In this document: piece by piece, positions 1-11,425 of the stretch
How the letters are laid out: each line of letters starts with the position of its first letter
Numbering within the stretch: position 1 is the first letter of the stretch
Assembly: GCA_021464245.1 (NCBI GenBank)
Contig: JADCRB010000061.1
Coordinates: forward strand, 21,324-85,323
Length of the DNA: 64,000 nt
Direction of reading: 5' to 3'
Origin: Carallia brachiata
Taxonomy: Eukaryota; Streptophyta; Magnoliopsida; Malpighiales; Rhizophoraceae
Program-made: the position numbers and the translations under genes
The notes under the pieces: model-generated
The model's database searches: none
Seen by the model: only the letters and a program-made list of their open reading frames with translations
Told to the model about the DNA's origin: nothing

Positions 1-192
1 TAATTATACAATAAGGGAAACAAAAAAAAGGCGCGTGTGTGTGTTTTTGGGGGGAAATTAGCGTGAAGAAGAGAATAAGTGTCTGTGTGTTCTATACGTA
101 GAATTCCAAAGCAATGACAGATTGATAATAAGCAAATAAGAGAGTAAGGCAATAATATTAGTATCAAGGGGGGGGGAAATTACAATTGTTAC

Positions 193-1089
193 CATTAATT
201 TTTTCACAGTGCTGCCAGTGACAACGATAGTGTGAAAATTACATCTTAAATTGCATAGATCTTCTGAAATGGAATCGATTAAGTCATCTCAAAGTGTGAT
301 ATGAATGTCTTTGGACCTGCAAATAAAAGACCACCACGTGTCACATCATTTTTTTTTAATTAAAGTATCAATTCACTCCTTATGAGGTTTTTTTTTCTAA
401 TAATGAAATTACATTAATCTAGTAACGTGACATTGGTAACTCTTTTGACAGTCTCTCTTCCACTGCAATTAATTGTTTCTTTTTTGCCAATTAGCGTCAG
501 CTTCCCTACGATATCTGTATCATTAAAAGACACCAAAAAAGGTGAATGCAATATTTGAAAAATTAATTAGTATAATAGTATAATAGGATTTTTTTAAGTT
601 TAGTAACTGTGAGGTAAGCGTTGTCATTGACACGATTTGCTATGGTAGCAAAATCAACAAAATTGAATTTGTGAAAAGGAATTTTTGGGCATTCTTCAAA
701 GACTTGATCCACTGTTGTAGTTTTTAATAACACACTTTTTTTATTAGTTGGGAGTGGTCTGTACCCCACCGTGTTGAGCTCGACATCAAACCCCTTAAAA
801 ATGTAAACATTCTGCTCGGTAATAACATTTTCAAATCTCTCAGACTGTCCTTTCTTTGTTGTAGCATGAATCGTATTTTCCTAAAAAAAAACAAATCATA
901 TAAAGTTTAGTATAAAGTCAGTTTCAAAATTATTTGAGAGCGAAGATATTACCTCTTCATCTGCGAGAATCATATCAACACTGATTAAATTATTATTATA
1001 TTTTTTGTTCATAAGCGTATGATGCGTACTTTGATGCCAACATTTGCCTTGTTGATTTTGAGATTTTTTAGTAATTGGAATTCCATAAT
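193..1089 (-). pseudogene. RPA70-like single-stranded DNA-binding protein, broken copy
   Basis: Four exon-like blocks on the minus strand (1089-953, 880-608, 514 to about 417, 316-193) read like the tandem OB folds of replication protein A large subunit and its plant paralogues. The second block contains YRPLPTNKK, then a FNFVDF segment and NRVNDNAYLT. The third begins DIVGKL, the family's DVIGxL step. The fourth contains ITL-stop-DDLIDS and TIVVTGSTVKK. RPA70 binds single-stranded DNA in replication and repair. Lesions: the family's invariant LWG tryptophan is a TGA stop at 291-289, the third block runs into TAA at 416-414, and the donor at 608/607 does not match the phase of the next acceptor. 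No start codon is found, and the gene may continue past the left window edge. Plant genomes carry many such decayed RPA-like copies. The family call is fairly sure; exact exon ends are not. Confidence 0.6.
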
Positions 1090-1317
1090 CTGCATATAAA
1101 AAGAATAAATAAGTATAAATAAAATTTTCTCATTGTTGCAATTCAGATAAAAAGTAAAACAATTACACATGAAATTGAAGTTGGAAACAATGATATATTG
1201 AATTTTACCTGAAATTTGGGACGATTACAATGCAGTTCAGTCGTGCAATCCAATTTGCTTCTGTGACACACAAATGGTAAGCCACTTACTTATATAACAG
1301 GTAAGTCTTCCAATTCA

Positions 1318-1890
1318 GTTATTATTTATAATTAATATCAATTTCGGTTATGAGCATCGGTGTGTAATTTTCTATCATTTCAGCCAATGAGTGGACTTAA
1401 GTAAGAGTGAATGAATGTGAATAATGCACGGTAACCTTAAGTAAGCGTTAAATCATTATGACGTTTTTTACTTTATTTGCATAATAGTGTGAATGGGGAA
1501 TGAAAGCATTCCATTCATTTTAACGTTATTGTTAAAAGCATTCATTTTAGAAACAAAATTTAGTTATTATTTATAGTTAATGCCAATTAAATTTATGAGC
1601 ATTAGTGTGTAATTTTTCAGTATTTTTGCCAATTAGGTGGACTTAAGTAGACTTTTGGCCAGATTAGTTTCAGTTACAAATTATTAATTGGTTGGTTACA
1701 ATCGACGAAGGAAGATTGGATGTGGTATATTAACAATATTTAGTCTACCGTTTGTTTTTAATAATTTTGTAACGATAGGAGCAGCACATAATGGTAATAA
1801 AGAGGTCATCCAATTTATGAGCATTAGTGTATAATTTTTCATTATTTTTGCCAATTAGTGGATTTAAGTAGACTTTCGATCAGATTTGAT
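1318..1890 (+). repeat. Three dispersed direct repeats of about 75-90 bp
   Basis: Related copies lie at about 1318-1405, 1558-1668 and 1800-1886. Each has a GAGCAT..GTGTAATTTT core, then TTGCCAATTAGTGGA or a variant and TTAAGTAGACTTT. Copies two and three are closest to each other. The block also holds AT-rich spacer and has no coding potential. Confidence 0.6.
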
Positions 1891-2331
1891 GTGATATATT
1901 AATGTGGTATATTAACAATCTTAAGAGGTCATTAAGTTTTGTATTAAATACAATTCTCTCTATATACATTTTGTCCTAAAACTTAATAGGTAATATAAGA
2001 TAATTATTAAAGATTAAAAAGAAAAATTGTGAAATTGTCACATAAAAGTTAGGATTAAGGAGAAACTTTTTCTAAACTTCTCTCTTTTATACTAATTAAA
2101 TAGATTAATACTAGAGTTGTCAGTTTCAATCCTAATTAAAATTAATTAACGTTTCAATCCTAATTGAAATTAATTAACAAAAAAAAATTTGTGCTAGATT
2201 GAGATATTCTTGTAAGCAAGGTCAATTTCTTGGCCGTGTATTGAAGTTCTTTTTGAGATGTAATTTTCATTAGTTTATTGTAATCTTTTAAAATGTAGCA
2301 AAGGAAAAAAAAAATCAGTAAGTACTAGTTT

Positions 2332-2509
2332 AGATGGTAGAGGTCTAATGTCGCTTAACCAGAAGTTTTAAGTTCGAATTTTAGAAATGCAGCCGCATTA
2401 AATATCTGCTGAAAGATTTTTACCGTCTTTCGGTTCCTATCCGAGTCAATCCAAATTAATTAACTTAATAAATTGGATATTAAGTAGTTTCCAAAAAAAA
2501 AAAAAAAAA
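2332..2509 (+). mobile_element. Probable tRNA-derived SINE
   Basis: An internal Pol III-like pair is visible: TCGCTTAACCAG as a possible A box near 2350 and AAGTTCGAATTTT as the B box near 2370. The unit ends in a 17-base A tract at 2493-2509. No clear target duplication was found, so the 5' end is approximate. Confidence 0.4.
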
Positions 2510-3880
2510 TCCCATCAGAAAAATGAACTGGCTGATTGGGGCATGGAGTATGACAGCTACGTTATACAACATGCAATTAAGCATATGTCCTCACGATGGT
2601 TTGTGGACGCAAAACAAAAGTGCCACACCCCAATTTGGGTTTTTGAAAAAAATGAATTGCATAATTGGGTCTGTGATTATTCCCTGTCCATGGAAAGCTG
2701 CTGCTCAACCCCAACTTGCGCATTTATGGCCCAACTCGAAACAAGAATAAGCGAAAAAAAAAAGTCCAAGTCGAGCGTATCTATTGTGACGAAATGCGAT
2801 TAAAATGACCGTCACAGCATTATTACATCAATTTATTTTTTTTAATTAATATATTATCACTTAATTTCAAACTCGAGATTTTCAGTCATAAAGACGTTTC
2901 AAATATCATTTAAATTATACCATTATTACATCATGTCACATTAAGATTAATTTCTAACGTTAATTTGATATTTTGTTCTTGACGCCAGATTTTTTACCAT
3001 GGAAAATTTTTTGTTTTTTTTTTTTCCTTTTCCCTTGACATTGAGGTCAAAAATAATTACAGTTCAATGTATCCATACTCCTTAACGCTAAAAAAATTCA
3101 TATGGTTTAAAATGACTACATATGTTCTCAATGAAGGATAAAGAATAGAACATATTCGGAGGACAGCGATTTATGTTCAGAAAGGGGATAACGATTTCAA
3201 CATATTGGCCATTCTAGGGTTCTTTCACAAATGCCACCGGCAAAAGTATTTATTCTACCAAATTCGCAATGTGGGGTAGGAATTTGTTTGAATTTTTGTC
3301 AGTGGAGGCAAACAAAAAGATGATGGGATAAAATAAAAAATTTAGTGAGGACAAACATCAAACATAGCAACAAAATAGAACTAAAATTTAAATTTCAGTG
3401 GAAGCAAATGGTTCCACTGACTTGCATGCATATTCGCTGTTGCAAATTCATCTTATTTTCGTCTTGAAACTGATGATATATGCTGACATGTTATATGCTT
3501 ACGATCCCACATTAACAAACCCCATCAATTAGTATTAGAGAAAGAGAAAAACTAGGAGGTCATACAAAAAAGTAATAAAGTAGTTGCTAGAAAATTTTTT
3601 TAGCAAAAAGTAATTTTTTTTGAAATTAAGATATAGTGTAATACTAAGTAAATTTATAGTAACAATAAATACATACACGATTAAGTTTTTTTAAAAAATA
3701 AATTTTTAATTATCTATTGGAGGCTAAACTTATTTTTATGGTTATTTTTTAGGTTGTCGTGGTGCGACTCAGAAAGGGAAAAGGTCAACAAATTTTTAGC
3801 ATCTTTATTGATGTTTTTTTTTGTCATTATTAAAACTATTGAACAATAAATTATATAATGAAAGGTGCTTATTAATTGTA
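2510..3880. other. Intergenic, no recognised gene
   Basis: Overlapping ORFs of 75 and 86 codons at 2523-2803 lie in a slightly GC-richer patch and resemble no family I know. They are probably chance ORFs or transposon debris. The remainder is AT-rich and featureless. Confidence 0.5.
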
Positions 3881-3884
3881 CTAT

Positions 3885-4014
3885 TTTTTTGAGTAAAATT
3901 AACTCATGATTTAATATTATTTAAATATTATTTTTAATTTTTTTTATTCAAGTAGATCTCACTTATTATGTGATATAAAATTATATGTAAATTACACTCA
4001 CTTAAAAAGTAAAA
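3885..4014 (+). mobile_element. MITE-like repeat, family B, copy 1
   Basis: The segment with TTTAATATTATTTAAATATT, TAGATCTCACTTATT and ACACTCACTTAAAAA recurs in reverse orientation at 31369-31497 with only scattered differences. This shows a dispersed short AT-rich element. Ends are approximate and no target duplication was identified. Confidence 0.5.
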
Positions 4015-4350
4015 TAAAAATAAAAATTCTCATAACGAAATAACTATCCTCTTCCACAGATCTCACCCATTTCTTTCGTAGGAAGTAAATGACATTAGTA
4101 TTAGGAAATATCTCTTTTACCCTTAAAAGCTAGTTAAATAAGCAGGATTGACCTCGGAGGTTTTTTTTTTTCCATTCATCTTGAGCTTGTAACACAAGCC
4201 ATTATGCCCAGACCAGAAACCAAGTTGCTATTGGGAAAAGGGTGTGCATTTGCTGAGGATATAATGTTAATTATCTCGTGAGGAAGAGGCATACGGGAAT
4301 GAGAACATTGGGTGCGGTGGTTCTCCGGAGATTTCTGTACCCACAAAACC

Positions 4351-5422
4351 ATGTTCTTATTTGGGTGGCGTTTTGGGAAGTCACAATTATCAAATGCATT
4401 GTCTGTACGTGTTCATTTGAAATTTTATCTGAATGCTTTGCCTTTTGTATACATGTCCTACTACATATGTTGGTTCTTATTCATTATTTTTTGTTTTTTT
4501 TTCTCCATTTTTTTCTTGTCATCTGTCATAATTCCAATGGTCTGGCAGATCGTGGAACTTTTGGTGCATATGGACTGTGAAGGATGTGCGAAGAGGATAA
4601 GAAGAGCAATATCGAAAATAGAAGGCAAGATTATATTGGTTTTCTCATGTTTTTCTTTTTTTTCTATCTTAATTCAATCTTATAATGATGTATATGCAGG
4701 AAGGATAAAGATCGTCATATTCCCATGCATCTTTCTCTTAATCCTTGACGTGTGCGGATTAATTAGCTTAATCGGTTATGACATACGAGAATATGATTTA
4801 GGTGCAGATCAATTAGCTTAATACATGCCTTAAACTCAATGCAAATAGTTTGTGCTAGAAGCCATGTTTATTGGGTCTTGCATTTACACGTCGTGTGAGC
4901 ATGCATTCCCACGTGAGCTAATTCAGAAAATTTTTTGGTTAATTAATTATGACTGATTGCAACTAAAACTTAAGATTTACAGTTTTGAAGACGACTCAAA
5001 TATTATTACAGCTCGTTTGGAAATCCACAGATTTTATAGTTAAACAAATGTAAATATCTCTCCACTGCACATTAAGTTGGTTTTGCATATATGTTGCAGG
5101 TGTTGATACATTGGAAATAGACATGGACAAACAAAAAGTAACAGTGACAGGGTACGTGGACCATAGAAAGGTGTTAAAAGTTGTGAGAAGAACGGGAAGG
5201 AAGGCAGAGTTTTGGCCGTTCCCATATGATAGCGAATATTACCCTTATGCATCCCAATATCTGGATGAAACCACTTATACATCTTCCTACAATTACTACA
5301 GACATGGCTATAATGAAAGCGTCCATGGCTACTTCCCCGACCAAGCTTACTCCACCGTTGATGATAACACTGTTCACCTCTTCAATGAAGACAATGTTCA
5401 TGCTTATTGCACCATTATGTGA
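4351..5422 (+). CDS. Heavy metal-associated isoprenylated plant protein (HIPP)
   Basis: Exons 4351-4404, 4549-4624 and 5100-5422 give 150 residues. An 18-residue leader (MFLFGWRFGK...) precedes one HMA domain at about residues 19-85. The metal-binding motif MDCEGC sits at 26-31, with Cys28 and Cys31 as ligands. KQKVTVTGYVDHRKVLKVVR follows, then a Tyr-rich linker with SSYNYYRHGYN. The C-terminus CTIM is a CaaX farnesylation box, which predicts membrane anchoring. Family members bind heavy metals or other HMA proteins and act in metal and stress responses. This copy looks like the HIPP45/HIPP30 group. Intron 1 is GT-AG. Intron 2 starts GAAG|GCAAGA and must use a GC donor to join Glu-Gly to VDTLEIDMDK in frame. 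A longer upstream ORF at 4312 reads through intron 1 and is not the gene. Confidence 0.9.
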
Positions 5423-7799
5423 TACACACACATATTACTGTTTCTATAATGTCTTGATAACCTGATCAACATATCAAACTCTACTTTATAGTGTACTCCC
5501 CTTCACTACTGTACAAATGATATGTACTACTCACAAAACTTGAATCAATTATCTCTCAAACTGAATTTATATGGTTACAATGAACTTGCAGTTATTATTA
5601 TTATTATTTTTTTCAAAGTCAGAAATCAGCTTTTAAATTGATTAAGAGGCCCTCTACATTGTGTAACACTATGACTTTAGCAGAATTAAATATCTTGATT
5701 GGCCCAGATGTAATTAACAAACTGAAAACATTATGTACACTGGCAAATCCACGTTGAGGTGAGTGTGGGCAACTGCCTACCCTCAAGCTTTAAATTATAT
5801 ATAATTGTAAGCTAAATTTTTCAAACGTTAACACTTGTATCAGTGGAATGTGCATCTTGCCCACCCTCAGTGTTTACGCTGCCCCCTCCCTTTGTAAAGT
5901 TCTAAGGTTCAATCCTTCTCTTCCACACTCCTACTGCTTTTTTCTTTTTTTTTTTTTTCTTTTTATTTTTTTTGCCTATTTGCTTTTCTATTTCTTTCTT
6001 TGTTTTAAGAAATGGTTTCTTTTTCCTATTTACATTTTTGTTTCTTTTCTTTTTATTTTCTTGGTAAACCATTTCTAATGTATTTACTAAAATTATTTTC
6101 ATTTACTTTTAAAATTATTTCAGTAATTTTTTTGATATTAATATTAGCACTTTTTTTCAAAAACAATTTCTTTTAATAAAATAAATTATTAACAATAATT
6201 GTTATTAAAAAAGAAAAAATATTTAAAAATACATTGTATATCTAAATATATATTCGTTTATAAAATTGACTCAATTTTACCAGTTATAACAATTATACTA
6301 AATAATTTTTTTCAAAGAATAGTATAAAAATTGTCATAATCAAATGAGAGATAAATAATTAAACAATTAAATAATTACTTATATAAAAATATATTTGATT
6401 GTATAAAAAATTAAAACATTATTATTCACATGATATAATTATAATATTTATTATTTATAATAATTAATTTATTAATTTTTTTATTGTATTTATATATATA
6501 TAATTTATCTCCTCTTAGATGTTTTTCTGGATCCGCATTGATTATGTAACTTAAGCCTCTCCTCGGCCCAAACCATTAAAATATTCGATAAGCACTACGA
6601 AAAGTTGGTCTTTGGACCAAAAAAAAGGAAATTACACTCGCCCTTATCTAGCAAAATGTTTCGATTGAAATTGTCTTAACAGAAATAGTTCTTGGAGTAG
6701 GACAAAAAAAAAGACATAAATCTTGGAATTTTTTTTTCGTTGTACTTATATAGAATATTTTTTTACTAATAAAGGATAGCTACTCTTTTAGCCATAAATT
6801 TTGATTATCATTGAACTCGAATTTGTTGATAACCTTTTTTAAGTTTAAAGTGGAGTTTCGATAATTAATTAATTATAAATTATAAAATTTATAATTTTTA
6901 ATCAATTACATGCAGTATTTTCTTTAATGGATATCATTAGCTAGTTGTCATTTTTAGAAATTATTAAATAATTATAATTATACGATATGTCAGATAAAAT
7001 TATATAATAAATAAATAAAAATATAAGATTTTTGTAAATAAAAAAATGAAATGTTAGATAAAAATATACAATATAATATAAAAATTATAATAATAATAAT
7101 AATAATTTTTTTAATTGGGTAATTACAAAAATTATTTAACAAAAAAGTTAAATAATTTTTTCAAATGTATGTTCTTGTAATTATCACTTGTTTGACGTTT
7201 CGTACAATTAGTGAAAAAACAACTGATGGAAGTGGGGTTTTTATTTAAAGCTCCATAGTTGGGAAATAAATAATAATAAAATAAACATTACATATAATAT
7301 ATATATATATATATATGTAACTTTTTAAAATCAGCCCAACAAAACTGTTATTATCTATTACAAAAAAAATTAGTTAATATCATTTTAATATAAATATTTA
7401 TTAATTTTATTCTTTTTTTTAATAAATAAATCTCATTTATCATTTTAAATTACACAAATTTATTTTTTTATTTTTTAATATATAAATTTTACTCATATAA
7501 ATTCATCATTCAATAAAACTCATTAAATATAAATAAAATTAGTAAATCCCCTTATCTTAATTAAAGGGTCAAATATTAACCAGCAGAAGACATGAATGCT
7601 TACTGTGCAAGAAGCGGACACGACGATGCCACGGAGTCCCTGACATGTCAGCGTCTTTCTTCCTTGAGCGCAAAATTCGTGCCATCAATCCGAAGATCAA
7701 CAAAGAAGCCTTTTTTTGCTCTGCAAGATCAAAGCTTTCTGGGCGGTGAAGAAAAAGGACAACCTTAAAAAATCCCAGAACATAACTTAAAAAAGAAAA
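5423..7799. other. AT-rich intergenic region
   Basis: No gene seen. It holds a pyrimidine-rich tract at 5938-6060, which gives a false Lys-rich ORF on the minus strand. It also holds many AT-rich tracts, (TAA)n at 7088-7104 and (TA)n at 7298-7316. The stretch 5750-5930 is less AT-rich and looks like transposon debris. Confidence 0.6.
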
Positions 7800-9824
7800 A
7801 TGGATCACTACAAACTATTGGGTGTAGGCAAGAACGCAACAAAAGAAGAAATCAAAGAAGCGTTTAGGCAATTGGCGGTGAAGTACCATCCCGACAAGCA
7901 TTCTCAGTCATCCACGGCCGTCCGAGAAAACGCCACGCTCAGATTCAAGCAGGTGTCCGAGGCCTACGAGATCCTCAGCGACGATCGAAAGCGCGCCGAT
8001 TACAACTTTCGCATGTCTTCTTCTTCTTCTTCGTCTTTCTATGGTTACAATAGTGACCGTAGTCGCTCGAGTTATCATAATCATCATGGTGGATATGGGT
8101 ACTATTATGATTATGGTAATAATGGTTATAATTCTCGTGCAAAAGCTAGTGGGTCTGGTTCGAATTTTGATGGGTTGGTGTCCAAATTCGAGGCTGCTGT
8201 TCGTTACTTGAGCACGCGTGCCTTTCTTCTCAACGTTGCCTTTGCCGGGTGTGTATGCGTTTGTGTTTCGCTTTTATCTGTTGCTGCTTTTTCTTTATTC
8301 TTTTCTTGTCCCTTCTTATTTCGCACGTTTTTCTTCTGAATTTTGTGAATTTTTATGATCTTTTTGTCGTTTCCTGTCATATGCTTGATTTGTTGCTTGA
8401 ATTGGGTTAGAGAAGAAATGTGATTGAGAATTGAAAATTTGTGAGTAGAGAATCATTTGGAGGTGGTTTGAATTTGTGGATGTGGAGTTGGATGGTTTTT
8501 CTTTCATGTGGAATGGGAACAGATCATTTTTGTTTCTAAATTTTAGTGCCCATGACATCAATTTAAAGCTTGGCTGGTGTGGATCATCAACAATGCTGTT
8601 TTGGATTAAATAAACATTATCTCTCACTGGTTCTGCTTATGCCAGTTGCTGTAAATGATCCTTTTTTTTATTTATCTTTTTCCACAAGTTTTGGTTCATT
8701 CAAGGCTCTTTCACGTGCTTTCATAATGTCTCCTACTTGTTGCCAAAGTTGGATAGTGCATTGCACTATCAATTGCATATGTTTCAATGCATGAATGAGA
8801 TTGAGCATATTATGTTTAAGATGGAGATGAGCGAAGGAATTGTGTTAATATTCTGCATTTTGGCAGTGCTTTATGGGCGGTGGTGATATTGGATCTCAGC
8901 AGGGAGGCACTGTGGAAAAGGCACAATTCTGGGGTATGCTATTGCTTTGTTTTTGGCACATGGTTGGTTCATCTGCATATCATCCTGTTATTGGTTCAGC
9001 ATGCGAAAACCTGGTTCTGAGAAAAATACTTGTTCTATATCTTCAGCTTAACTTTTTAACTCAACTCCATCTTACTGCTTGTGTGGTTTGTTGCTGGAAG
9101 CTTTATTTAACTGTGAGAAGAAGATAAGTTTCCAGCTTTAAATCATAAAATATCATTATTCAGTTATAAATCACTGTAACTTTATCATTTGCTAACATAT
9201 TCTGGCTTCTGCAACATATCAACTTTATAGAACATGAAAGTTTGAAGCCTCCTTGTTAACATTGATACTAGACTACTTCTTTGACTAATGATAACTGGCA
9301 TTTCCGATCCTCTGAAAAAAAAAAAAATCTTACAATGTATCGAACCTTAAGGTCCCAATGGAGAGTACTAAGGTTGTAAAATACATGTTTCAATAATTAA
9401 ATTGGCAGGCTTGTTGTTAGCCCAATTATATCTTTCCAAATTTTTTGTTGCATTTGTTGTAGATTCATTTGGATGCCTGTTGGAATTCTTTTCACTGGTC
9501 TGTTGGAATACCCATTTTCATTACTAGAATCTATGGTTCTAGTGCAGAAGGATCCCATATTGTGGGGGGTTTAGAGAAGAGTGAGTTGTATGCAGCCTTA
9601 CTTTTGTTTTTGTAAAGAGACTGTTAGGTAATACACTAACAGCAATGGACATTGTTCACATCTACGTGTTATTAACCTTCGCCATAAGTTGTTTAAAAGC
9701 AATATTGATTGCTGCTTATGAAGGTTTTTTGAACAATATCTCAAGTAATGCTTTATTTTGCTCACAGAAATCATTTGAAGAAGTCATGGAGTCCATTGAG
9801 AAAGCAAAAGCACATAAGAGATAA
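7800..9824 (+). CDS. J-domain co-chaperone, chaperone protein dnaJ 72-like
   Basis: Exons 7800-8248, 8867-8933 and 9768-9824 give 190 residues. The J domain occupies residues 1-70 with the HPD motif at 30-32 (KYHPDKH), which stimulates Hsp70 ATPase. A Ser/Tyr/Gly-rich linker follows (poly-Ser near 75-81, YGYYYDYGNNGYN). A hydrophobic stretch AFLLNVAFAGALWAVVIL spans the first splice junction and is probably a membrane segment. The tail is KSFEEVMESIEKAKAHKR. Length, order and tail match plant DJC72-type proteins. Phases are 2 at the first junction and 0 at the second; both introns are GT-AG. An ORF reading on past 8248 into CVCVCVSLL is intron read-through. The J domain call is certain; the subfamily is very likely. 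Confidence 0.9.
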
Positions 9825-11425
9825 TGTGTAAGAGGGCTGCTTCTATTCGTTGCCTTTCGGCAATCAAACCAGGCATGTTGTTATAGCCTGCTCGGAGCAT
9901 TACATGTGAATAGAGCTTGGTACAAAGAATTTTCATCACGAGGCTGTATTCTTCAACATGTTCATTTACTAAGTCTATGCCTCTGTCAATTCTTTTCTTT
10001 TTTGTTAATTGACTCTGATTAGAATTCAGAACTTGAGACTTTTAATTTTAAGAATGATTCTAATATCAGCAGTAATAAACTAAAGAGTATCTAACAACTA
10101 TTTGTTGGAAAGACCATTGTTCTTTTCATAAAACAAATTATTTACTAATTATCCTGCAAGGGCTTATTATCATTATTATTATTATTATTTTGTACATTTG
10201 AATAACAAAAACTAAAGAAATAGGTTAGTCTTTAGGAAACAAAACCCCGTGACTATCTCCATCTGAAAAAACATACAAACAGGGGGATGATGAAGGGAAA
10301 GCAGCCATTACCACAAGTATTAACCAATTTTGTTAGAAAGTTGGCATATGAATTTCCCCTCTCTTAAAATATGCTGCACACATAAATGCTAATCTTTAGT
10401 AAGTTTGTTCTTAATGTCATTAGAAAGCACTGCTAATAGATGAGATGTTGCGTGGTGGCAAGGCTATATCTTTGTTTTATGTAAACGAATAGATAAATTA
10501 TTTTCATTGAATTTTCTCTTGCCTTGCAATTAACAAAAGTGGGGGAGAAAAAAAAAAGAACCACAAAAGATTATTTTTTTTCCTTAAACAGTTAACAAGG
10601 GCTCATTTCAAGGGCTCCATGATTATATTGGCCCAAACATGTTAGGCATCAAGGACAATGAAAGCTAAGCCCAGTACTGAGAAGGGACGTCCATGTAGCG
10701 TAAAACGAATCAATCCAAAACCAACAGGGAATGGTTACCGTTGAGAAGTCAAAACATTCAGAAAAGATTTGGGCACAAATTCACTTACTTTTTCCCAATT
10801 GCTACATGCTTTTCCTCTTGATGCAATTTTCCTTTTTATTTTATTTTATTTTTAAGTTTTCGATCATTGCTTCGCCATTATAATTGAGTAATGGTGAAAA
10901 AAATATATATATATTAAGTTGTAAAAAGATTAAAAAAGGATTGCAGATCTTTCATCATAAATATATTAATTAGTTGATTTAACTTAAAAATTTGTGATAT
11001 ATCTTAAGAGATCAGCGTAATATAAAGCAAAAATGTTAAAATTTGCTTCAAAGAAGTTCTCAGCTCTCACCATAAAAAGAATTTTAAAAAATTATAATCA
11101 TTTTAAACAATAATAATTATGTTTTTTTTCGGATGGATTAAAAATGCTTGTCGACCAAGCAAAAGCATCACTTGAAAATCTACAACGATCTTAAGTTTAA
11201 TCCAAAAGTTGGGAAGCTACCGTTTGATTTCGCCTGATTTGATGTCGTGGCAAACATCTAGTGCATCACCATCATTATTCGTATCTTCTGTGATCACAGG
11301 CGGTTATTCCCTACTATCTCTTAAACCCGCCTCAAGCCTCCATTTCTAAAACCCTAAACCCTTTTAACCCATAGAGGGTTTCTCTTCATTTTTGGCTTTC
11401 TCTAAAACCCTAATTGAAAACCAAG
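9825..11425. other. Intergenic between the J-protein and helicase genes
   Basis: The left part is the 3' flank of the J-protein gene. The right part, from about 11280, is the helicase 5' flank and includes the plant UTR repeat AAACCCTA near 11350 and 11405. A short (ATT)n tract lies at 10170-10190. No gene seen. Confidence 0.6.

Noticed and set aside
4278..4821. ORFs of 100 and 169 codons at the HIPP 5' end
   Set aside because: They read through intron 1 and the GC-AG intron. The spliced model explains the conserved protein and these do not.
5902..6102. Lys-rich minus-strand ORF
   Set aside because: It is the complement of a pyrimidine tract; composition alone explains it.
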